Source: a bacterium (lineage in GTDB: Bacteria; Patescibacteriota; Minisyncoccia; Phycocordibacterales; UBA6065). From it: DNA of 9,192 bases. The position numbers and the translations under genes were made by a program. Within the stretch, counting starts at the first letter, position 1; every line of letters begins with the position of its first letter. Location: NCBI GenBank assembly GCA_030648825.1, contig JAUSGU010000047.1, forward strand, positions 1-9,192, in the 5' to 3' direction. Below, piece after piece: positions 5,742 through 9,192 of this stretch. The notes under the pieces are model-generated. The model saw nothing but the letters and a program-made list of their open reading frames with translations, was not told the DNA's origin and did not search any database.

Positions 5742-5863
5742 GGGCTATCCGGATATCGTCCCTAGTATAAACTAGGTGGGTGGCCGCAGTTTGCCACCAA
5801 GGTGACAAATGATATGAGCCTCCCTAAAAAAATGTTATAGAGTTAATATCTCGAATAACCCTA
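5703..5863 (-). ncRNA. Candidate structured small RNA A (about 160 nt)
   Basis: The 294-bp gap between ndk and the YjdF/VanZ-like gene has no credible ORF but holds a promoter, a fold and a terminator on the minus strand. Predicted helices: a closing stem GGGTTAT/ATAGCCC (5861-5855 with 5748-5742, one G-U), ATATC...GTC/GACGATAT (5815-5811 and 5806-5804 with 5760-5753, a 4-base bulge), and inside it GGTGGC/GCCACC (5798-5793, 5784-5779) and CCTAGT/ACTAGG (5776-5771, 5766-5761, tetraloop). The terminator follows. The G-U pair in the closing stem would be a mismatch on the other strand. Length and isolated single-gene setting resemble housekeeping RNAs such as 6S, but the shape does not match clearly and no SRP, tmRNA or RNase P signature is present. 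Confidence 0.5.
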
Positions 5864-5869
5864 CTCATA

Positions 5870-5897
5870 ATTATAGACCCGCCAATGCCCACCGCAA
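5870..5897 (-). promoter_or_regulatory. Promoter of candidate RNA A
   Basis: Minus-strand TTGCGG (5897-5892), 16-bp spacer, perfect TATAAT (5875-5870); start near 5863. The -35 is only three of six. The remaining 5898-5973 between here and the ndk stop is AT-rich with a run of eight A (plus strand) near 5920 and shows no gene. Confidence 0.55.
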
Positions 5898-5973
5898 GAG
5901 ATAAATAAAATCGGAAACAAAAAAAATGAACCGTCTAATTCGCTAAAACTCGCCACATAACGCAAAATATTCA

Positions 5974-6582
5974 CTATTCCAAAATACCATCCAGATTTAC
6001 GTCGTACAAAACAGCTTCTTGAATGTTTTTGTATTTTATAATTTCATCTGATTTGAACCAATGAGGTATTTCCATATCCGCCTCCCTGACAGACCCGGAA
6101 GCGTGAATCAAATTTCTCGTAGATCTATTATCCTGATCGCTCATTTCGTAAGAATCTAGGACAAAATCACCGCGAATAGTCCCTACATCCGAAGTACGTG
6201 GCTCTGTACCGCCAACAAGCTTTCTAACCACAGCGACAGAGTGAGCTCCTTGCAATACCATAGCCACAACCGGACCGCATGTGATATAACCGCGCAATTT
6301 ATTCAATACAGATTCGGCGACTTTTATAGGATCATCGGAGACCGGATTCTTTTTACCCTGCAATTCATAAGCTTTGATGGATTTTTCTCCGACACTTTTC
6401 ATCCATCCAGAATCCAAGGTGTAATGTTTTGTGGCAAAATCCTCAGTCGGAACAAACATTTTCATCGCCACCAGCTTCAAACCGACCCGTTCAAAGCGTT
6501 TTATTATTTCCCCTATCAAACTCCTCTGCACCCCATCCGGTTTTATGACGACGAGTGTACGTTCTTCTTTTTGATGTTTCAT
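5974..6582 (-). CDS. ndk: Nucleoside diphosphate kinase, extended form (202 aa)
   Basis: Transfers the gamma phosphate of ATP to NDPs through a phosphohistidine. The N-terminus RTLVVIKPDGVQRSLIGEIIKRFERVGLKLV is typical, and the catalytic centre RNLIHASGSVREADMEIPHWF has the phospho-acceptor H160. VGGTEPRTSDVGTIRGDF (about 123-140) is the nucleotide-binding stretch. At 202 aa it is some 60 residues longer than the usual 135-150: extra residues lie at about 60-98 (before GYITCGPVV), near 145-155, and as a C-terminal tail. The reading frame is intact, so these are family variants and not a frameshift. The ATG at 6580-6582 lies 14 bp after the map stop, and a TGA-TATACT box in that gap could give ndk its own nearly leaderless transcript. 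Confidence 0.93.
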   Translation of the reverse strand: MKHQKEERTLVVIKPDGVQRSLIGEIIKRFERVGLKLVAMKMFVPTEDFATKHYTLDSGWMKSVGEKSIKAYELQGKKNPVSDDPIKVAESVLNKLRGYITCGPVVAMVLQGAHSVAVVRKLVGGTEPRTSDVGTIRGDFVLDSYEMSDQDNRSTRNLIHASGSVREADMEIPHWFKSDEIIKYKNIQEAVLYDVNLDGILE

Positions 6583-6590
6583 AGACTAGG

Positions 6591-6599
6591 AGTATATCA
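6591..6599 (-). promoter_or_regulatory. Possible extended -10 in front of ndk
   Basis: Minus-strand TGA-TATACT (6599-6591) spans the map stop codon and ends eight bases before the ndk ATG, so a transcript would have a leader of one to two bases. No -35 is recognisable; ndk may equally be read through from map. Confidence 0.4.
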
Positions 6600-7370
6600 A
6601 ATTTTTGTCAGAATTTCGCACCCTCCATCCGTAATCACGACAGTATGTTCAAAATGCGCGCTCCTCTGGCCATCAGCCGTGCGATATGTATAACCGTCAA
6701 CATCCAGTTTCACTTTTTTTGTGCCTTCGTTGATGATCGGCTCTATGGCTATGACCATGCCGGGAACTAAAAGCTCGCCTTCTCCAGCTTTACCATAATT
6801 TGGAATATAGGGGTCTTCATGGACATTGTAGCCCACGCCGTGTCCCGCCAGTTCTTCCACAATGCCAAAACCTTGAGGAAAAATATGAGATTCAATAGCT
6901 TCACCTATGTTTCCTGTCGTATTTCCCGACTTTGCCACTTTGATGCCAAGTTCTAGAGCTTCTCTCGTAACTTTTATAAGTTTTTTTGCCTGCGCATCAA
7001 TTCTTCCCACAGGTACAGTCACAGCCATATCTGTAATCAGACCTCTATGTTCCAAGCCCAAATCTAGAGATACGATATCACCGTCTTTTAAAATATAAGA
7101 TGTTTCATTTGGAATACCATGAACAACCGCGTCATTAACCGATACACACAAGCTCGCCGGATAAGGTCGTTTTGCTCCATACGGTTTGTAACCGAAAAAA
7201 GCGGCCTTGTCACCACCTTCTTTTATGAGTTTTACCGCCAAATTGTCGAGATTTTTTGTAGATACGCCAGGCGCTACTGCTTTTACAATTTCATTCATAA
7301 TAAAAGCGTGCCGTCTGCCTCCCTCGCGCAATATTTCAATGTCTTTTTCGGTTTTTATTTTTACGACCAT
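6597..7370 (-). CDS. map: Type I methionine aminopeptidase (257 aa)
   Basis: Removes the initiator methionine from nascent proteins using a dinuclear metal site. All five metal ligands are visible: D103 (SLDLG), D114 (ITDMAVT), H177 (AGHGVG), E210 (AIEPII) and E241 (HFEHTV). H84 in VVHGIP and H184 correspond to the substrate-contacting histidines of the family. Length matches the short bacterial type I enzymes and no N-terminal zinc-finger extension is present. The ATG at 7368-7370 follows adk by 32 bp without a Shine-Dalgarno; a weak TATATT box lies 11 bases upstream. The adk-map order is the usual bacterial one. Confidence 0.96.
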   Translation of the reverse strand: MVVKIKTEKDIEILREGGRRHAFIMNEIVKAVAPGVSTKNLDNLAVKLIKEGGDKAAFFGYKPYGAKRPYPASLCVSVNDAVVHGIPNETSYILKDGDIVSLDLGLEHRGLITDMAVTVPVGRIDAQAKKLIKVTREALELGIKVAKSGNTTGNIGEAIESHIFPQGFGIVEELAGHGVGYNVHEDPYIPNYGKAGEGELLVPGMVIAIEPIINEGTKKVKLDVDGYTYRTADGQRSAHFEHTVVITDGGCEILTKI

Positions 7371-7402
7371 TACGATATGAAAATATAAGACTGTATTAAA
7401 AA

Positions 7403-8011
7403 TTAGAGTCTGCCGGATATGCCGAGAACTTTCAGGATATCCTCGTGGACTTTTTCTATGGTCTGATCGCCATTCACATGCACGAACGTGACAAATGGAC
7501 TTTTCTTGAAATGATTGACTGACGGCATGGCTCCCGTTTCAAACGCACGGAGACGTTCGGCAATTTTGTCCGGTTTATCATCAAACCTACCGCGTTTCAA
7601 GAGGCGTTCCGTTACCACTCTATGATGGATATCCAAGAGTATCACATACGGTTTGCCACGATCGAGAAACTGCAAAGCCGAATCCAGAATTGGCCCCTCT
7701 TCGGGTTGTCTGCATACTCCATCAAATACCATGTGTTCGGCTCCCGTCTTTATTTCATCAACAAAAAACTGTGTCCACATCCAAATAGGAATAAAGGGTG
7801 GCAAGAATTTGCCGGCAGTCATGACTTTCATTATTTTCTGGGCCATATACGAAGAGTTTGATTCAACGAAATTTCTGAATTTTTGGCCGGTTTCCACATA
7901 TATCGCTTTATTCTTCGGATCAATCCTTTCAAAAGTCTTCATGAGAAGCATCGCCTGCGTACCTTTGCCCGACCCCGATTTCCCGAAGAAAACACATGTA
8001 ATTGGTTTCAT
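7403..8011 (-). CDS. adk: Adenylate kinase family protein, short-LID divergent form (202 aa)
   Basis: Predicted to interconvert AMP, ADP and ATP. The P-loop is GKSGSGKGT (residues 10-18), the AMP-site segment VETGQKFRNF replaces the usual STGDMLR, and FDGVCRQPEEGPILD (96-110) replaces FDGFPRTxxQAxxLD with the key Arg kept (R101). The LID is reduced to a few residues, leaving LLKRGRFDDKPDKIAERL (137-154), where R142-x-DD corresponds to the RxDD element after the LID. There is no cysteine-type zinc LID. The family assignment is firm, but with the altered AMP-site residues a different NMP preference cannot be excluded. The secY-adk-map context supports adk. The ATG at 8009-8011 has a TGATATAGA box a few bases upstream and no Shine-Dalgarno. 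Confidence 0.87.
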   Translation of the reverse strand: MKPITCVFFGKSGSGKGTQAMLLMKTFERIDPKNKAIYVETGQKFRNFVESNSSYMAQKIMKVMTAGKFLPPFIPIWMWTQFFVDEIKTGAEHMVFDGVCRQPEEGPILDSALQFLDRGKPYVILLDIHHRVVTERLLKRGRFDDKPDKIAERLRAFETGAMPSVNHFKKSPFVTFVHVNGDQTIEKVHEDILKVLGISGRL

Positions 8012-8038
8012 GGCTTTTAGTCTATATCAAAGCAGGAA

Positions 8039-8066
8039 TTGACGCCAGATTTTGATCTGGTATGAT
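8039..8066 (+). promoter_or_regulatory. Promoter of candidate RNA B
   Basis: TTGACG (8039-8044, five of six), 16-bp spacer, TATGAT (8061-8066, five of six) preceded by TGG. Start near 8073. It points away from adk and no plus-strand protein gene follows, so its product should be the short RNA ended at 8205. Confidence 0.7.
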
Positions 8067-8072
8067 TAAATT

Positions 8073-8205
8073 GTAAACAAATGAAGACAGTAAATCCGAA
8101 AGGATGCACCTCGCTGTCACAATAATTCACGAGAATTATATGATCGTGGAATTGGTGCTCCACCATTGAGAAGACACCTTGAGAAATCAGGGTGTCTTCT
8201 TTTTA
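8073..8205 (+). ncRNA. Candidate pseudoknotted small RNA B (about 130 nt)
   Basis: A plus-strand transcription unit between two minus-strand genes, with a good promoter and a strong terminator. Helices by eye: GACAG/CTGTC (8086-8090, 8114-8118) enclosing ATCC-GAAA-GGAT (8094-8105, GNRA tetraloop); ATAATTC/GAATTAT (8122-8128, 8133-8139); GTGGA/TCCAC (8146-8150, 8159-8163) whose loop carries GGTGC (8154-8158). That loop can pair with GCACC (8106-8110), which is unpaired inside the first domain, making a pseudoknot. An alternative, CACGA/TCGTG (8128-8132, 8144-8148), competes with the middle hairpin. The terminator follows after six bases. A 14-codon ATG frame (8081-8125) overlaps the first helices. 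The class is not recognised; compact pseudoknots of this kind occur in riboswitches and ribozymes, but no downstream gene is present to be controlled. Confidence 0.55.
8170..8204 (+). terminator. Strong intrinsic terminator with GAAA loop (plus)
   Basis: A 13-bp stem (8170-8182 with 8187-8199) capped by a GAAA tetraloop and followed by TTTTT (8200-8204). The single non-Watson-Crick pair (T8179-G8190) is a wobble only in plus-strand RNA. The descending arm lies inside the 3' end of the minus-strand 150-aa gene, including its stop codon. Confidence 0.88.
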
Positions 8206-8639
8206 TCAAACAAGACCTGACCTTTATTTTTTACAGATTTTATGTATTTCAAATCACCTGGTTCAAAAAAAGTAACTACAAAATGTCCGTTAAACTTCCA
8301 AGCGCACAATAAAAATCCGGTGTCTCCGTCCTCATAGATGAGATTGATGTATGGCCTCTTATTTACAATTCCCACAACTGCAGATGTCGGTTCTGTTGCA
8401 GTAATTATTAAATTTTCTAGAGGTATTTCACCGTGTTTTTGTTTAATGTTACGCGTTTTTAAATTATCAATATGTAAATCTCCTCTATCACATGGCAATT
8501 TCGCAATAACTCCTTCATTTATAATCCCTCCATTTATTTTTCTCAAAATATCCAAGAAACCGATATTTTCTTGTAGAATGTCTTTTACGGGCCGAATATT
8601 TTTAAACCGACTTTTCCCAACTTTATTGAAATTTTCCAT
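8187..8639 (-). CDS. Hypothetical protein, likely soluble (150 aa)
   Basis: Not recognised. The product has no signal peptide or membrane helix. An N-terminal half rich in Asn, Lys and Ile (NKVGKSRFKNIRPVKDILQENIG) leads to a C-terminal half that reads as beta strands: LIITATEPTSAVVGIV, YINLIYEDGDTGFLLCAWKFNGHFVVTFFEPGD in pieces from about residue 78 to 130. It ends in a lysine-rich tail (DKKKTP). The ATG at 8639 is preferred over a TTG at 8645 because TGC-TAGGCT lies exactly six bases before it. It sits between two candidate small RNAs in the gap between secY and adk, and its last bases overlap the plus-strand terminator of RNA B. Base composition is more AT-rich than neighbouring housekeeping genes, which could mean later acquisition. 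Confidence 0.65.
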   Translation of the reverse strand: MENFNKVGKSRFKNIRPVKDILQENIGFLDILRKINGGIINEGVIAKLPCDRGDLHIDNLKTRNIKQKHGEIPLENLIITATEPTSAVVGIVNKRPYINLIYEDGDTGFLLCAWKFNGHFVVTFFEPGDLKYIKSVKNKGQVLFDKKKTP

Positions 8640-8645
8640 CCCCAA

Positions 8646-8654
8646 AGCCTAGCA
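8646..8654 (-). promoter_or_regulatory. Weak extended -10 of the 150-aa gene
   Basis: Minus-strand TGC-TAGGCT (8654-8646), six bases before the ATG at 8639. The hexamer matches the consensus at only three positions; the call rests on the TGn and on the spacing shared with other genes here. Confidence 0.35.
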
Positions 8655-8696
8655 GGCAAAGATAAAGAAAAGATAAAGTTTTTATAAAGAAGAAAT

Positions 8697-8727
8697 AAAA
8701 ACAAAACCCCAAGTTTGAAGCTTGGGG
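8697..8727 (-). terminator. Intrinsic terminator of candidate RNA C (minus)
   Basis: Minus-strand CCCCAAG/CTTGGGG (8727-8721 with 8713-8707), 7-base loop, followed by TTTTGTTTTT (8706-8697). It separates the upstream RNA from the 150-aa gene. Confidence 0.85.
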
Positions 8728-8821
8728 TATGGGCGCGTTCTGGCACGATGACCAAAACATTTTTATACTGCTTTTACGTAAGCCGTCCCCGTTAACACCT
8801 TGGGACGAAAACGATTTCAGT
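8697..8821 (-). ncRNA. Candidate structured small RNA C (about 120 nt)
   Basis: Lies between the secY-side palindrome and the 150-aa gene, with a near-consensus promoter and an intrinsic terminator on the minus strand. Predicted folding: ATACT/AGTAT (from 8823, 3' strand 8769-8765) closes a junction with CGTCCC/GGGACG (8807-8802, 8789-8784; 12-base loop) and GCTT/AAGC (8783-8780, 8773-8770). A further hairpin TTTTGG/CCAGAA (8757-8752, 8743-8738) has one G-U pair that would be A-C on the plus strand, again favouring this strand. The terminator follows. No start codon with support is present; an ATG frame at about 8762 runs through the terminator and is not credible. No SRP, tmRNA, 6S or 5S signature was recognised. 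Confidence 0.6.
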
Positions 8822-8825
8822 ATCT

Positions 8826-8854
8826 ATTGTAGCACCTATCATATACAAAGTCAA
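8826..8854 (-). promoter_or_regulatory. Near-consensus promoter of candidate RNA C
   Basis: Minus-strand TTGACT (8854-8849), 17-bp spacer, TACAAT (8831-8826) preceded by TGC. It has the best -35 match and an ideal spacer, fitting an abundant RNA. Start near 8821-8818. Confidence 0.82.
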
Positions 8855-8945
8855 GTACTTTCATGCGATTCTTTTCTCTGCACGCAAAATACAGCTTATT
8901 TAGGCCATATTTTGGAATTGGTACAAAAACGAGTCCCTTATGGGA

Positions 8946-9050
8946 GCAAAGTGGTTGTTTCTGGAGACTTTCGGAGGACGCGAAGGCGTCCGAGAATGAG
9001 ACGGCTCGCCAGCAAGCGAGAACGTCGTGCTCCAGAAACAACCACTTTGC
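8946..9050. repeat. Branched palindrome 2, directly after secY
   Basis: Perfect 21-bp inverted arms (8946-8966 and 9030-9050) enclose a 63-base core with two hairpins: GGACGC/GCGTCC with a GAAG loop (about 8975-8990) and CTCGC/GCGAG with a CAGCAA loop (about 9005-9020), the latter extended by GACG/CGTC. The right arm begins four bases after the secY stop codon, so the element forms the 3' end of the secY transcript. No clean T-run follows in the secY direction. On the plus strand it shares GGAGAC after the left arm, a YAGCAA hexaloop and GTGCTCC before the right arm with the element at 3820-3942 read on the minus strand. The 8855-8945 stretch beside it shows no feature. Confidence 0.85.
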
Positions 9051-9054
9051 GAAT

Positions 9055-9192
9055 TTAGTACTCCCTCATATTCACCTGCGCATCCATTTTTTTCACAACA
9101 TCCAGAACTACGGATACGACGATGAGCAAACTCGTCCCGCCGATAGCCAGAGTGGTAATTCCCGAAGCCGATTGGAGAAGCAGAGGCAAAAC
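9055..9192 (-). CDS. secY: Protein translocase subunit SecY, C-terminus only
   Basis: SecY is the channel of the Sec translocon. Only the last 45 residues are in the window; the gene continues past the right edge. The visible part shows the last membrane helix with AIGGTSLLIVVSVVLDVVKKMDAQ and the terminal NMREY, matching the family pattern GGTSLLIVVGVxLD...Q...R.Y. The TAA at 9057-9055 is followed at once by branched palindrome 2. secY is usually followed by adk and map; both are present further on in the same direction, after an insertion of about 1 kb. Confidence 0.93.
   Translation of the reverse strand, partial: VLPLLLQSASGITTLAIGGTSLLIVVSVVLDVVKKMDAQVNMREY

Noticed and set aside
5703..5863. 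Calling RNA A 6S RNA, SRP RNA or tmRNA
   Set aside because: No SRP GGAAG-type tetraloop/asymmetric loop, no tmRNA ends, and the single-strand bulges do not form a convincing symmetrical 6S bubble.
8081..8125. 14-codon ATG frame (MKTVNPKGCTSLSQ) at the start of candidate RNA B
   Set aside because: It overlaps the helices of the RNA, has no translation signal and is too short to judge; kept only as a note under the RNA.
8729..9058. Open frames on both strands across 8729-9058
   Set aside because: They run through a near-perfect promoter, the small RNA and a 21-bp palindrome, have no recognisable product and low-complexity ends, and conflict with the RNA interpretation.
1..9192. CRISPR array, tRNA genes, rRNA genes, insertion-sequence transposase
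   Set aside because: No regularly spaced repeats, no cloverleaf with a GTTCRA arm, no rRNA motifs and no transposase-like frame were found on either strand.

Overview
The window looks like a chromosomal segment of a Patescibacteria (CPR) bacterium, most likely of the Parcubacteria/Paceibacteria type. The reasons are short housekeeping proteins, very compact spacing, many small single-pass or secreted proteins of unknown function, a nucleoside diphosphate kinase with CPR-like insertions, and no recognisable Shine-Dalgarno sequence before any gene. TGA serves as an ordinary stop codon (map, relB-like, the YjdF/VanZ-like gene, the 150-aa gene), so the standard bacterial code applies, not the code of Gracilibacteria/SR1. 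The lineage assignment is an inference from these traits.

Layout. Positions 1-665 (minus) hold a secreted Cys-repeat protein, cut by the window edge, behind a 77-aa membrane-anchored protein. Divergent from them is a 156-aa anchored protein (plus, 742-1212), followed by a convergent ZIP metal transporter (minus, 1235-1942). Positions 2058-3817 (plus) are the translation block infC - [RelB/RelE-YafQ type toxin-antitoxin pair] - rpmI - rplT. A long branched palindrome (3820-3942) separates rplT from a convergent minus operon: a YjdF/VanZ-like membrane protein followed by a beta-CASP metallo-beta-lactamase nuclease. Positions 5974-8011 (minus) carry adk - map - ndk. The end of secY enters from the right edge (9055-9192, minus). 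Bacteria commonly have secY-adk-map contiguous; here about 1 kb lies between secY and adk, holding a second branched palindrome, a candidate small RNA, an unknown 150-aa gene and another candidate small RNA.

Main unusual features. (1) The two branched palindromes (3820-3942 and 8946-9050) share an architecture and short motifs (GGAGAC, a YAGCAA hexaloop hairpin, GTGCTCC), but their perfect outer arms differ in sequence. (2) Six of the genes that begin a transcription unit have a -10 box exactly six bases before the ATG, and infC shows the same spacing before a TTG, so their mRNAs are predicted to be leaderless. (3) Three intergenic stretches look like independent small-RNA genes with promoter, fold and intrinsic terminator; one can form a pseudoknot. 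None was matched to a known RNA family by eye.

The protein genes cover translation initiation and ribosome assembly (infC, rpmI, rplT), protein export and maturation (secY, map), nucleotide balance (adk, ndk), RNA processing (beta-CASP nuclease), and a cell-surface set at the left edge.
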